Notes: generated from the letters alone by a model not told the origin. Positions 25,894 to 35,069 are shown, numbered from the stretch's first letter. The stretch: DNA of 64,000 nucleotides from Leifsonia sp. CL147 (GCF_900114565.1 NZ_FOTM01000016.1:1-64000), one strand, 5' to 3'. Numbers and translations: made by a program.

Positions 25894-27044
25894 GTGGGAC
25901 GCACGTCCACCCGCACGACGACCACGCCCACGACGACCACGCGCACGACGGTCACACGCACGAGGGCCACGCGCACGAGGACCACGCGCACGAGGAGCAC
26001 GCCCACGACGGTCACACGCACGACGACCACGATCACGCCCACGATGGTCACACGCACGAGGACCATGATCACGACCACCCCCACCCCCACGCCCACCCGC
26101 ACCCGCACGGCGGCGTGAAGGGCTTCCTCTACGACCTCTTCGTCCCGCACACCCACGACGCCGCCGACTCGGTCGACGACGCTCTGGAGGCCAGCAAGGC
26201 GGGCGTCACCGCAGTGAAGGTCTCGATGTTCATCCTGCTCGGCACGACGCTCCTCCAGTTGGGCTTCGTGCTCTTCACCGGGTCCGTCGCGCTGCTGGCC
26301 GACACCATCCACAACTTCGCGGACGCTCTGACGGCCGTCCCGTTGTGGATCGCCTTCGTCCTCGGCCGCCGCCTCGCCACCCGGCGCTACACCTTCGGCT
26401 ACGGGCGGGCCGAGGATCTCGCCGGGCTGTTCATCGTCTTCGTGGTGGCCCTGTCGGCGGTCATCGCCGGATGGGAGGCGATCGACCGGTTCGTGCATCC
26501 GCGTCCCGTGGAGAACGCGGGGTGGCTGATCGTCGCCGGTCTGATCGGTTTCGCCGGCAACGAGCTCGTCGCCATCTACCGCATCCGCGTCGGCCGGAAG
26601 ATCGGCTCCGCAGCGCTGGTGGCCGACGGCGTGCACGCCCGCCTCGACGGCATCACCTCGCTGTCGGTCGTGCTGGGCGCCATCGGCGTCCTCCTCGGCT
26701 TCCCCCTCGCCGACCCGATCATCGGTCTGCTGATCGCGATCTCCATCCTCGTCCTCCTGTGGGGCACCGTGAAGGCGGTCGGTGCACGCCTCATGGATGC
26801 GGTGGACCCGCAGCTGGTCGAGCGCGTCGAGCGCGGCCTCGAGAGCGTCGACGGCGTCACGGGGGTCGTCGTCGTGAAGCTGCGCTGGGCCGGTCACCGC
26901 CTCCTCGGGTCGGCCATCGTCACGACCGATGCGGTGAGCCTCCACGACGCCGGCCACGTGGCCGAGCATGCGTCGGAACGGGTCCGTCGTGAGCTGCGCA
27001 CCCTCGACGACTTCGTCGTCACCCCGGTCTCGCCGGGCCACTGA
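25890..27044 (+). CDS. CDF-family cation efflux protein with His-rich N-terminus
   Basis: The 384-residue product starts with a ~75-residue segment of repeated His-Asp/Glu-His words (DNA repeat 25914-26110), which probably binds or buffers metal. Six transmembrane helices follow. The metal-site motifs appear in helix 2 ('DTIHNFADA') and helix 5 ('DGVHARLDG'), the H/D-x3-D pattern typical of zinc-type CDF exporters. A cytoplasmic dimerisation domain ends the protein. It is translationally coupled to the ArsR-type repressor, so it forms a metal-inducible detoxification unit for Zn, Co, Ni or a similar ion. Confidence 0.92.
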   Translation: MSGTHVHPHDDHAHDDHAHDGHTHEGHAHEDHAHEEHAHDGHTHDDHDHAHDGHTHEDHDHDHPHPHAHPHPHGGVKGFLYDLFVPHTHDAADSVDDALEASKAGVTAVKVSMFILLGTTLLQLGFVLFTGSVALLADTIHNFADALTAVPLWIAFVLGRRLATRRYTFGYGRAEDLAGLFIVFVVALSAVIAGWEAIDRFVHPRPVENAGWLIVAGLIGFAGNELVAIYRIRVGRKIGSAALVADGVHARLDGITSLSVVLGAIGVLLGFPLADPIIGLLIAISILVLLWGTVKAVGARLMDAVDPQLVERVERGLESVDGVTGVVVVKLRWAGHRLLGSAIVTTDAVSLHDAGHVAEHASERVRRELRTLDDFVVTPVSPGH

Positions 27045-27080
27045 CCGCGCCGGCGGCCGCGGGGCAGGAGTGCCGCCCGG

Positions 27081-28112
27081 TCACCCGCCGCTCTGCGCGT
27101 ACGGCAACTGCCCGACCGTGTCGTTCGCGAGAGCGGCGCCGACCGCGGCCGTGGCCGCGGGGTCGAGGTTGACGATCGACTGCCCGTCCGACGACGTCCC
27201 CGTCCCGTCGGTCGGGAGGGTGAACGAGTGGATGCTGCTGGATCCGCTGAGCCGCATGCTGGCCGCGAGGGCGAGCATCGTCGGGAGGTCGAACTGCTGA
27301 TCGACGCTGACGTACGAGCCGGCTGTGGATGCGAACGAGATGAGCGCGGCAGGATTGGCCAGGACGGACCGGCTCATCAGCGTCGTGGCGAATCCGCGGA
27401 GGAGTGCCTGCTGGTCGGCGACGCGCTGGTAGTCCGCGGTCGGAAACGCGTAGCGCTCGCGCGAGTAGGCGAGGGCCTGGTCGCCGTCGAGGTGGTTCAT
27501 CCCCTTGACGAACGTGTAGTGCGGCGACTTGACGGTCGTGAAGGCGACCGGGCTGTCCACATCCACGCCGCCGAGCGCGTCGGTGATCTCTTTCAGGCCC
27601 CCGAAGTCGATGATGGCGACGTGGTCGATGCGGACGCCGAGCAGCTGTTCGACGGTCTGGATCGTCAGCGGGGTTCCGCCCCAGGCGAGGGCCGCGTTGA
27701 TCTTGGCTGTTCCGTTGCCCGGGATGGGGACCCACAGATCGCGCATGATCGAGATGACGTAGACGTTCTTCCGGTCGGCGTCGATGTGCACGAGCATCAT
27801 CGTGTCCGATCGCTGATTCGTCACGCCCGTCTGCCCGACCTTCGTCGGCGCACCGCGCGAGTCGGAGCCCAGAAGCAGGATGTTCTCGGCACTGGTCGGG
27901 GCGGGAGCGGGCCGGGTGGTCGCGGGCGGGAACGCGTGCTGGATGCGCGTCACGTGCGAGTCGAACGTGGTGGCGACGCTTCCGGCGTAGAGGGCGCCGG
28001 TGCCGACCAGTGCGGCGATGGCGAGGGCGGCCGCGGCGATCAGAGCGGTCACGGCCACAAGCCACGGACTGGTGTGCCGATGCGTGGGAGCGTGCGCGAT
28101 GTGCCAAGCCAT
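27081..28112 (-). CDS. LytR-CpsA-Psr (LCP) family cell-wall glycopolymer ligase
   Basis: I chose the ATG at 28112 (343 residues), with GGAGCACGGAA upstream; the frame runs on to a GTG at 28181 with a poorer ribosome site. A single N-terminal helix ('WLVAVTALIAAAALAIAALVG') anchors an extracellular LCP domain. LCP marks include 'NILLLGSDSRG', 'RSDTMMLVHI', 'SIMRDLWVPIPG', 'KINAALAWGG' and a basic 'YSRERYAFPTADYQRVADQQ'. Such enzymes transfer lipid-linked polymers to peptidoglycan. It converges with the CDF gene and is divergent from a small membrane-protein gene. Confidence 0.88.
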   Translation of the reverse strand: MAWHIAHAPTHRHTSPWLVAVTALIAAAALAIAALVGTGALYAGSVATTFDSHVTRIQHAFPPATTRPAPAPTSAENILLLGSDSRGAPTKVGQTGVTNQRSDTMMLVHIDADRKNVYVISIMRDLWVPIPGNGTAKINAALAWGGTPLTIQTVEQLLGVRIDHVAIIDFGGLKEITDALGGVDVDSPVAFTTVKSPHYTFVKGMNHLDGDQALAYSRERYAFPTADYQRVADQQALLRGFATTLMSRSVLANPAALISFASTAGSYVSVDQQFDLPTMLALAASMRLSGSSSIHSFTLPTDGTGTSSDGQSIVNLDPAATAAVGAALANDTVGQLPYAQSGG

Positions 28113-28570
28113 TTCCGTGCTCCGCGTGGCGCCGGAGCCGATCACCCCCTCCAGGAATCGCGTTAGGTGAGAATTGCTCACTTGAGCCGAGTGTACGTCC
28201 GCTTTTCCGTTCTGTCCCCCTTAATGCGGACATAGTTGTCCCCCAGTTCGGGGGAGGACTCCAAACCCCGGCCCATCGCAAAAACGGAGGACTTCCCGCG
28301 CCCACGGGCGCGCTGACGCCTCCCTTTCCGGCACTCCGGGGGTCGCGCCGTCGGGAGTCCCTCCGTTTCCGACACTCGCCCGCGGCACTCCAGAACGGCC
28401 GCGCGGGCCAAGCCGACGATGGGGATCGTCGCCGTCGGCCTGCTCATCGCTGCCTTCCTCGACCGCCACGAGGAGGACACCCACGACGAGGCCGCGTGAA
28501 GGCGCCGCCAGTCCAGCAATACCTCTCGAGGTGGATGCCGGCGCCGGCCGGCAGGTGCATCCTGAACCGC
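28113..28570. other. Spacer upstream of the LCP gene, with palindromic repeats
   Basis: No firm gene. It should hold the LCP promoter. A 6-bp hairpin TCCCCC/GGGGGA is at 28239-28255. From 28280 to 28375, words such as 'CGGAGGAC', 'GCCTCCCTTTCCGG' and 'CCTCCGTTTCCGAC' belong to the same family as the array at 58.2-58.6 kb. A 26-codon frame (28419-28499) with one hydrophobic stretch overlaps an in-frame GTG (28496) of the next gene, but it has no ribosome site. Confidence 0.5.
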
Positions 28571-29101
28571 ATGTGGGTTCATCGGACCGTGTTCGCCGTC
28601 GCCGCCTACGTCCTGTTCGCGCTGGCGCTGGGAACCGTGTACTTCGTCGTGCAGCACGACGGCAGGAACGCGGTCGAGGACGGCCCGCGAGCGCTGCTCT
28701 CCGCGGCGGACACCAGCGGTCAGCCGGAACACCTCGATCTGTCCGGCTACCAGGGAGTCTTCTGGATGCGGTACGACGCGGGCGACCGGCCCACCGGCGG
28801 GAACGGCTACCTTCACGGGTCGCTCGCCACCGTCCCTCGCGGCGTGCTGGACGACGCCCGCCGCAGCGGTGAGGATGCGGTCACCTGGCAGCCGGCGCAG
28901 GGGCTGCGGTTCGCGATCGTCGCCCGGCCGCAGCCCGGTGGGGATGTCGTGGTGGCCGGGCAGTCGCTCGAACGGACCGAGCTGCGCGCCTCCCAGACGC
29001 TGATCGTCATCGTGCTCGCCCTCCTCGGCGGGCTGGTCGTCGTCGGCGCCGCGATCGGGGTGGATGCGGTGATCGCACCCGCCGCTCGGCCCGCCCGCTG
29101 A
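28571..29101 (+). CDS. Two-helix sensor-like membrane protein, possibly truncated
   Basis: The 176-residue product from the ATG at 28571 (201 residues from the GTG at 28496) has an N-terminal helix ('VFAVAAYVLFALALGTVYFV'), an extracytoplasmic domain of ~110 residues and a second helix ('TLIVIVLALLGGLVVVGAAIG'), then ends after ~14 residues. The layout, including 'QSLERTELRASQTL' before helix 2, is like the sensor half of a histidine kinase without HAMP or kinase domains. No frame in the downstream DNA continues it. It could be a stand-alone sensor or a relic. The start codon is uncertain. Confidence 0.55.
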   Translation: MWVHRTVFAVAAYVLFALALGTVYFVVQHDGRNAVEDGPRALLSAADTSGQPEHLDLSGYQGVFWMRYDAGDRPTGGNGYLHGSLATVPRGVLDDARRSGEDAVTWQPAQGLRFAIVARPQPGGDVVVAGQSLERTELRASQTLIVIVLALLGGLVVVGAAIGVDAVIAPAARPAR

Positions 29102-29149
29102 TCCGTCCCCGCCCCTCCCTCCCGCGCCCATCCCGCGCGCGACTGCGCC

Positions 29150-29196
29150 GTTTCGGAACGTCCGCGGGTGCGCGAGCAGCAGCAGACGTAACGAAC
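29150..29196. repeat. GTAACG-type palindromic repeat (family B), copy 2
   Basis: GTTTCGGAACG (29150-29160) faces CGTAACGAAC (29187-29196) around 'GCGCGAGCAGC'. The flanks 'GCGACTGCGCC' and 'CCCGCACTC' match those of the 44-kb copies. It lies between convergent genes. Confidence 0.6.
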
Positions 29197-29245
29197 ACCC
29201 GCACTCACCGCCAAACGGCCGCCCGACGGCGAGACCGGCCCGGCC

Positions 29246-29935
29246 CTACTTCCGCCTCACGGCGTAGCGGTGCTCCGGCCGACCGGTCGCGCCGTAGCGG
29301 AGCTCCAGCCGGAGGACATCGCTCTGCTCCAGCTGCGTGAGCGCCCGCTGCGCGGTGGCACGACTCACCCCGATGGCGGCGGCGACATCGCTCGCCGAGA
29401 TGCTGCCCCCGCTGCCGGCCACCGTGTCGTACACGGCCTGGAGGGTGGGCGCCAGGCGGCGCAGGGACTCGGTCTGCGCGGCGGGCGCCGAGCGCAGCAG
29501 CTCGAAGAATCGGTCGATGTCCTGCTGGGTCGCCTCCGCCGGGAACTCGGCGAGGTCGGTCTGGGCCTTCCGGAAGGCGGCGAGCCGGTCGGCGAGCTCG
29601 GCGAAGCCGAACGGCTTCACGAGGTAGTACAGCGCGCCGAGCTGGACCGCGCGGCGCACGGTGGCGAGGTCGTTGGCGGCCGAGATGACGATGACGGCCG
29701 GCGGGAGCGGCTCGGCGAGCAGCTTCCGGATCACTTCCAGCCCGTCCTCGTCCGGGAGGTAGATGTCCATCAGGACGAGGTCCGGGTGGAGCGCCGCCGA
29801 CCGGCTGAGCGCCTCCGCTGCCGTGTGCGCCTCGCCGACGACCCGGAAGCCGGACGTGGCATTGACGAAGTCGACATGGACGCTCGCGACGCGGAAGTCG
29901 TCGTCGACGACGAGGACGGTGAGCTCGTCGATCAT
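29246..29935 (-). CDS. CitB/DcuR-type response regulator
   Basis: The 229-residue protein has an N-terminal receiver domain with the acidic pocket D11-D13, the phospho-acceptor Asp57 ('LVLMDIYLPD') and Lys107 ('LVKPFGF'). The C-terminal part has a winged-helix domain ('ISASDVAAAIGVSRATAQRAL'), as in DcuR, CitB and DpiA regulators. Its ATG overlaps the stop of the sensor kinase gene by ATGA. By family it answers citrate or C4-dicarboxylates. By position it more likely controls the divergent ABC transporter operon at 31.7-34.6 kb (inference). Confidence 0.92.
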   Translation of the reverse strand: MIDELTVLVVDDDFRVASVHVDFVNATSGFRVVGEAHTAAEALSRSAALHPDLVLMDIYLPDEDGLEVIRKLLAEPLPPAVIVISAANDLATVRRAVQLGALYYLVKPFGFAELADRLAAFRKAQTDLAEFPAEATQQDIDRFFELLRSAPAAQTESLRRLAPTLQAVYDTVAGSGGSISASDVAAAIGVSRATAQRALTQLEQSDVLRLELRYGATGRPEHRYAVRRK

Positions 29936-31536
29936 CGGACCACCTCCTTGTGCGGCGACGCGACGCGCGGAAGCACGACGGTGAAGGTGGCGCCGTGGTC
30001 GCAGGAGACCTCGACGGTGCCGCCGAGCTTCGTGACCGTCCGGTGCACCAGCGAGAGGCCGAGCCCGTGGTGCCGCTGGAGCGTGCCGCGCTTGGTCGTG
30101 TAGCCGTTCTCGAAGATCCGAGGGATGTCGCTGCTCGCGACCCCCGGGCCGTTGTCCGTGACGCGCGCGATCAGCTGCTCGGCCGATTCGATGACGCTGA
30201 CGACGACCCGTCGTGGACCGGGGGATCCGGTGAGGGCGTCGAAGGCGTTGTCGATCAGGTTGCCCAGGATGGTCGTCAGTGCCTGCACGCGGTCCGGCGC
30301 CTCCCCGAGGTCGGTGTCGGGATCGATGACCAGCTCGATCCCGCGTTCGTTCGCCTCGGCGGCCTTGCCGAGCAGCAGCCCGATGATCATCGGTGCGCCG
30401 ATGTGGGTGCGGAGGGTCGTGTCCAGGTCCGCCGTCGTTCCCCGGATCTCGTCGAGGTACTGACGGGCGTCCTCCGTCCGCCCGAGCTCCAGCAGGCCGG
30501 ACACGGCGTGCATCCTGTTGGCGAACTCGTGCTGCTGGGCGCGGATCGACTCGGTGAAGCTGCGCTCCCCGTCCAGCTCGCGCGTCAGCCCGGTCAGCTC
30601 GGTGCGGTCTTGCAGCGTGACCACGGCGCCGTGCTGCCGCCCGCCGATCGAGACCGGCATCCGGTTGACCACGAGCACGTAGTCGTCCGTCACGGCGATG
30701 GCGTCCTTCACGGCACTGGTCCCGGTGAGCGTCTCGCGGATGGGCGTGGCAGCGAGCACATCCTCCAGATACTGACCGCGCGCACCCTCCGGGAGGTGGA
30801 GCAGCCGCTGGGCCTCGTCGTTCACCACGGTGATCCGGCCGGCCGGGTCGATCGCGATGACCCCCTCCCGGATGCCGTGCAGCGTCGCCTCCCGCTCCTG
30901 CAGGAGGCGGGCGATCTCATCAAGCTCGAGCCCGAACGTGCGGCGCTTGAGCAGGCTGGCGAGGACGAAGGAGGCGAGCGCGCCGATCAGGAGGACGACC
31001 GCCACCCACGCGGCGTACACGGGCAGCTCGGACAGCAGTTCGCTGCTGACGCTGCTCTCGAGGATGCCGACCGACACCTCGCCGACGATCTTCCCGTTCG
31101 TCCCGTAGAGGGGCACGCGGGCGTTCGCATTCACGCCCGTGGAGCCGGGGTCGGTGCCGAGGTGCACCTTGCCGTCGGCCGCGACGACCGGTTCGGAGAC
31201 CTTCTGGCCGATCAGTGCGACATTGGGATGCGAGTGCCGCACCCGGTTCATGTCGATGACCACGACGTAGGCCGCGCCCGTACTGCCGGCGGTCTGCGAC
31301 GCCAGCGACTGGATCGTGTTCGCGCACTCCGGCCCGCCGGAGGTCATGCACGCCCGGATCTCGGGGATGCCCGCGAAGGTCTGGGCGATCCCCGCCGCCC
31401 TCGCCTGGTAGTCGGTATCGAGGTTGCTGCGCGCCGTCTGCGCGAACAGGACGAAACCGATCGCCATGGAGGCGGTGAGGATCGCCACTTGAGCCAGCAG
31501 GATCTGGCTCGACAGTCGCCTGATCCGTCGTCGCAT
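29932..31536 (-). CDS. CitA/DcuS-type sensor histidine kinase
   Basis: The 534-residue protein has two transmembrane helices (~10-32 and ~170-195) enclosing an extracytoplasmic PASp/sCache-like domain ('AAYVVVIDMNRVRHSHPN', 'GKIVGEVSVGI'). A cytoplasmic PAS domain ('IREGVIAIDPAGRITVVND') follows, then a kinase core of the CitA family with the phospho-His in 'QQHEFANRMHAVSGLLEL', the N-box 'LGNLIDNAFDAL' and the G-boxes 'DNGPGV' and 'HHGLGLSLV'. This is the standard layout for citrate, fumarate or malate sensors. The gene is divergent from an SsuABC-like transporter operon with ~160 bp between them. Confidence 0.93.
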   Translation of the reverse strand: MRRRIRRLSSQILLAQVAILTASMAIGFVLFAQTARSNLDTDYQARAAGIAQTFAGIPEIRACMTSGGPECANTIQSLASQTAGSTGAAYVVVIDMNRVRHSHPNVALIGQKVSEPVVAADGKVHLGTDPGSTGVNANARVPLYGTNGKIVGEVSVGILESSVSSELLSELPVYAAWVAVVLLIGALASFVLASLLKRRTFGLELDEIARLLQEREATLHGIREGVIAIDPAGRITVVNDEAQRLLHLPEGARGQYLEDVLAATPIRETLTGTSAVKDAIAVTDDYVLVVNRMPVSIGGRQHGAVVTLQDRTELTGLTRELDGERSFTESIRAQQHEFANRMHAVSGLLELGRTEDARQYLDEIRGTTADLDTTLRTHIGAPMIIGLLLGKAAEANERGIELVIDPDTDLGEAPDRVQALTTILGNLIDNAFDALTGSPGPRRVVVSVIESAEQLIARVTDNGPGVASSDIPRIFENGYTTKRGTLQRHHGLGLSLVHRTVTKLGGTVEVSCDHGATFTVVLPRVASPHKEVVR

Positions 31537-31696
31537 CAGCCAGATTGTGTCACCCCTGGCCGTGGATAGCACGTGAGCAGAACGCACAAAACCTTCCGCA
31601 ACGCGCAGAACGGAGCGAATGGCGCACAAGCGAGACAGGCGCTTGCGGCTGGCGCACCATCGAGGGACAGACACGAAAGACAGAGAGGTCTTCGAA

Positions 31697-32551
31697 ATGG
31701 GTGAACACCGACCCCAAGAATCAGCCGGATCCCCGGGTACCGTCGCTCCCGCCCGCATCGACATCGTCGGGCTGACCAAGCGCTTCCTCACGCCGAAGGG
31801 CGAGACCTTCACGGCCATCCGCGATGTGTCGCTGACGGTCGAGCCCGGCGAGTTCTGCGCGATCGTCGGCCCGACCGGCTGCGGCAAGTCGACCACGCTC
31901 GCTCAGGTCTCCGGCCTCGAGCACCCCAGTGCCGGATCCGTCAGCGTCGGCGGGCGCCTGGTGGATGGCGTCACCAACGGCGTCAGCTACATGTTCCAGA
32001 GCGACTCCCTCTTCCCCTGGAAGACGGTGCTGGCGAACGTGATGATGGGCCCGATCCTGCTCGGCACCCCGAAGAAGGAGGCGACCGAGCTCGCGATGGA
32101 CTGGCTCCGCCGCGTCGGCCTCACCGGCTTCGAGGACCGTTACCCGCACCAGCTGTCCGGCGGGATGCGGAAGCGCGTCTCCATGGCGGCTGCGCTGATC
32201 AACAACCCGCGCATCCTGCTCATGGATGAGCCGTTCGGCGCCCTGGACGTCCAGACCAAGGCGATCATGCAGACCGAGCTGCTCCAGCTGTGGGAGGACC
32301 TGCGTCCGTCCGTGCTGTTCATCACGCACGACCTGGATGAGGCCGTCGCCCTCGCCGACAAGGTCGTCATCATGACGAGCAGCCCCGGGACCGTCAAGGA
32401 CGTCTTCGACGTCGACTTGCCCCGCCCGCGCGGCGATGTGCAGCAAATCCGCCACGAGGAGCGATTCCTCGAGATCCAGGGGCGCATCTGGGAGTCGCTT
32501 CGCGACGAAGTGACCCGCGCCTACCAGCAGACAGCAGGAGCGGCAGCGTGA
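31697..32551 (+). CDS. ABC transporter ATP-binding protein, SsuB/TauB/NrtD type
   Basis: The 284-residue protein from the ATG at 31697 follows AGAGAGG. Walker A 'GPTGCGKST' (58-66), Q-loop 'MFQSDSLFPWK', signature 'LSGGMRKR', Walker B 'ILLMDEPFGALD' and the H-loop 'FITHDLDEA' are all present. 'FPWKTVLANV' is typical of the nitrate/sulfonate/taurine-like group. It overlaps the permease gene by GTGA and powers uptake with the permease and the NMT1-like lipoprotein encoded downstream. The substrate is unknown. Confidence 0.93.
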   Translation: MGEHRPQESAGSPGTVAPARIDIVGLTKRFLTPKGETFTAIRDVSLTVEPGEFCAIVGPTGCGKSTTLAQVSGLEHPSAGSVSVGGRLVDGVTNGVSYMFQSDSLFPWKTVLANVMMGPILLGTPKKEATELAMDWLRRVGLTGFEDRYPHQLSGGMRKRVSMAAALINNPRILLMDEPFGALDVQTKAIMQTELLQLWEDLRPSVLFITHDLDEAVALADKVVIMTSSPGTVKDVFDVDLPRPRGDVQQIRHEERFLEIQGRIWESLRDEVTRAYQQTAGAAA

Positions 32552-33435
32552 CCACCATGACAACAACACAGCAGGCGGCGCGAAGCGGCGTCGCCGACAA
32601 GCGCGAGATCGACATGCAGGCCGCCGGCCGGCGAGCCCACACGCGGCGTACGACCTGGATCTGGGTCGGCCGGATCGGGGCGGCCGTCCTGATCCTCGGC
32701 GGATGGCAGTGGTTCACTGCCGCCGGCTGGGTCGACAAGTTCTTCTACGGACAGCCGTCGGGCATCTGGGACAGCCTGGTGCACCTCTTCACCGTGGGCA
32801 CGGCGTTCGGCACCATCTGGGAGAACCTCTGGATCACGGTGCAGGAGGCGTTCCTCGGATTCCTCCTCGGAACCGTCACCGGAGTGGTGTTCGGAATCCT
32901 GCTCGGCTCGAGCCGGTACCTCGCCTCGGTCTTCGGCCCGTACATCAAGATCCTCAACTCCATCCCCCGTATCGTCCTCGGGTCGATCTTCATCGTCGCG
33001 TTCGGGCTCGGAGTCTTCCCCAAGGTGCTCCTGGCGGCCGTCCTCGTCTTCTTCGTCGTCTTCTTCAACGCCTTCCAGGGCGTCCGGGAGGTCGACCAGG
33101 GCCTGGTCGCGAACGTCCGCGTCCTCGGCGCCTCGCCGCTGCAGGTGGCCCGGCACGTGACCATCCCCTCCGCGATGACGTGGATCATCGCGAGCCTTCA
33201 CACCGCGTTCGGGTTCGCCATCATCGGTGCGCTCGTCGCGGAGGTGCTCGGCGCGCAGCACGGGGTCGGACTGATCATCAGCCAGGCGCAGGGCAACTTC
33301 GACCCCGACACCGTCTTCGCCTGCATGGTGATCGTCGCCGTGGTCACGCTCGTGGCCGAGTACCTCATCACCCTCCTCGAGAAGTCCCTGCTCAAGTGGC
33401 GGCCGCCGAGCCGCTCCGAGGCGCAGGCGATCTGA
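32548..33435 (+). CDS. ABC transporter permease, SsuC/TauC type
   Basis: The 295-residue membrane protein starts at a GTG overlapping the ATPase stop. After a hydrophilic ~35-residue N-terminus there are about six helices. The cytoplasmic EAA-type loop lies near 'VDQGLVANVRVLGASPLQVARHVTIPS'. The pattern belongs to the BPD family with the nitrate, sulfonate, taurine and pyrimidine-precursor permeases. It works with the preceding ATPase and the following lipoprotein. Confidence 0.92.
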   Translation: MTTMTTTQQAARSGVADKREIDMQAAGRRAHTRRTTWIWVGRIGAAVLILGGWQWFTAAGWVDKFFYGQPSGIWDSLVHLFTVGTAFGTIWENLWITVQEAFLGFLLGTVTGVVFGILLGSSRYLASVFGPYIKILNSIPRIVLGSIFIVAFGLGVFPKVLLAAVLVFFVVFFNAFQGVREVDQGLVANVRVLGASPLQVARHVTIPSAMTWIIASLHTAFGFAIIGALVAEVLGAQHGVGLIISQAQGNFDPDTVFACMVIVAVVTLVAEYLITLLEKSLLKWRPPSRSEAQAI

Positions 33436-33530
33436 CCCGCACGACGCGACGTCAGAGCGCCACGAAAAACACAGACCTGCAATGACGCAGACCGCCGGCC
33501 CCCGCCGGCGACACGAAAGGAACAGCACTC

Positions 33531-34619
33531 ATGAAGAAACGCACCATCGGTGTCCTCGCCGCAGCGGGCATGGTCGCCCTCAGCCTCGCAGCCTGCAGCT
33601 CGGGCGGAGGCTCGGCCGGAGGCAGCTCCAGCGCCGCACCCATGCCGACCGTCAAGATGATGGTCGGCGGCATCGACAAGCAGATCTACCTGCCCTACCA
33701 GCTCGCCCAGAACCTCGGCTTCTACAAGAAGTACGGCGTGAACATGGAGCTCTCGACCGAGCAGAACGGCGGCGTGGGCGCAGAGGACGCCATGGCGTCG
33801 GGCCAGGTCGACCTGGCCGGTGCCTGGTACATCCACACGGTCGACTTCCAGTCGAAGGGCAAGGACGTCATCAACCTGGTCCAGCTCTCGGGCGCACCGG
33901 GTGAGCGCGAGATGTGCTCGCCGAAGAGCGGCGTCACGTCTGCCGCCGACTTCAAGGGCAAGAACCTCGGCGTGACGGACCTCGGTTCCGGCACGGATGA
34001 GCTCACCCAGTTCCTGGCGGCCCAGCACGGCATCTCCAAGACGCAGTACACCACCATCGCGGTGCACGCCGGCTCGACGGCGATCGCGGCCATCCAGCGC
34101 GGAAGCGCCGACTGCGTCATGACGACTCAGCCGACGGTCGGTGCCCTCCTCTCGCAGCACCTCGCCACGACGGCGGTCGACCTCGCCACCACGAAGGGTG
34201 CCACGAAGGCGCTCGGCGGCGCCTGGCCCGCGGCCGGCCTGCTGGCCCGTGCCGACTGGGTGAAGTCCCACCAGGACGCTGCCCAGAAGGTGGTGGATGC
34301 CCTGGTCGCGACCATGCACTGGATCTCCACGCACAGCGCCACGGACATCGCCAACAAGCTGCCGCAGGACTTCGTGCAGAACGCGACGATCAGCAAGCAG
34401 CAGTACATCGATGGGCTGACGCAGGACAAGGGTCAGTTCCTGCCGGACGGCATCATGCCTGCCGGCGGACCGAAGGTCATCTTCGACATGGAGAAGACCA
34501 TCGGCGTCGACACCTCGAAGATCTCCTACAGCAGCACCTTCACCCAGAAGTACGCTGACGCCGCCAACAAGCTGGAGGGCTTCACCCCCACCACGAAGCC
34601 GGCCGGCGCGAACGGCTGA
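33531..34619 (+). CDS. NMT1/TauA-like substrate-binding lipoprotein
   Basis: The 362-residue protein has a lipoprotein signal with lipobox LSLAAC followed by Ser/Gly. The mature part shows the NMT1/THI5-like pattern ('LPYQLAQNLGFYKKYGVNMEL', 'MASGQVDLAGAW', 'LGVTDLGSGTDELTQFLAAQHG'). Such proteins bind small organic acids, sulfonates or pyrimidine precursors. It is the third gene of the operon, 95 bp after the permease, and ends at a strong terminator. Specificity cannot be read; the citrate-type sensor kinase next door hints at an organic acid (inference). Confidence 0.9.
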   Translation: MKKRTIGVLAAAGMVALSLAACSSGGGSAGGSSSAAPMPTVKMMVGGIDKQIYLPYQLAQNLGFYKKYGVNMELSTEQNGGVGAEDAMASGQVDLAGAWYIHTVDFQSKGKDVINLVQLSGAPGEREMCSPKSGVTSAADFKGKNLGVTDLGSGTDELTQFLAAQHGISKTQYTTIAVHAGSTAIAAIQRGSADCVMTTQPTVGALLSQHLATTAVDLATTKGATKALGGAWPAAGLLARADWVKSHQDAAQKVVDALVATMHWISTHSATDIANKLPQDFVQNATISKQQYIDGLTQDKGQFLPDGIMPAGGPKVIFDMEKTIGVDTSKISYSSTFTQKYADAANKLEGFTPTTKPAGANG

Positions 34620-35069
34620 CCCACTCCGGAGGGTATCCCCCAGGGGCGCCAGCCCGCCTCGCCCTCCGGCTCCCCGATCGGCCCACCAGACCTCAACCTG
34701 GTGGGCCGATCTCTTTCGTGCCGTTTTCGTCGCGCCCACGTCGCCCTGGGCTGCGCGCACCCGCCATTATGGCGCGATCCGGACCATGACGTCGTCGCCG
34801 GTGATCATCGTCTCGACACGGTGGTGGAAGGTCTCGATGATCTCCTGGACCCGGCTTCATCAGACACGCCCTGGGCCTGTGGCAGCCCTGGCCACGGCGC
34901 CCTCACGCTAGTTCCGCGTTGATGGCGGGGACCGAAGAGCCCCCTGGCATTTCAAATTCGCGTTTTACATCGAAGCATCATCATTATCAGTAGTTTGACC
35001 GGATATGATTCAATCTCAGCTCGATTCGGCGCGGAGATTGCGCGGGTCGGATCAGAACGAGGGAGCGTT
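34620..35069. other. Spacer between transporter operon and T7SS cassette
   Basis: After the terminator at 34677-34716 no complete gene is seen. On the minus strand 34767-34856 a short frame ending in TAA reads like the tail of a protein ('VQEIIETFHHRVETMITGDD'), but it is closed by a stop at its upstream end. It may be a gene relic. From about 34930 the DNA becomes markedly richer in A and T, ending in TTGACC at 34995 and a TATGAT word at 35004, possible promoter elements of the downstream cassette. Confidence 0.45.
34677..34716 (+). terminator. Rho-independent terminator of the ABC transporter operon
   Basis: A 13-bp perfect stem ATCGGCCCACCAG/CTGGTGGGCCGAT with an 8-nt loop is followed by CTCTTT. 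It lies 57 bp after the lipoprotein stop. Confidence 0.88.

Noticed and set aside
28419-28499. 26-residue frame with one hydrophobic stretch
   Set aside because: No ribosome site and it lies next to repeat sequence; kept only as a note in the spacer entry.
34701-34922. 73-residue open frame downstream of the ABC operon terminator
   Set aside because: Starts inside the terminator stem, lacks a ribosome site and shows no domain-like pattern.
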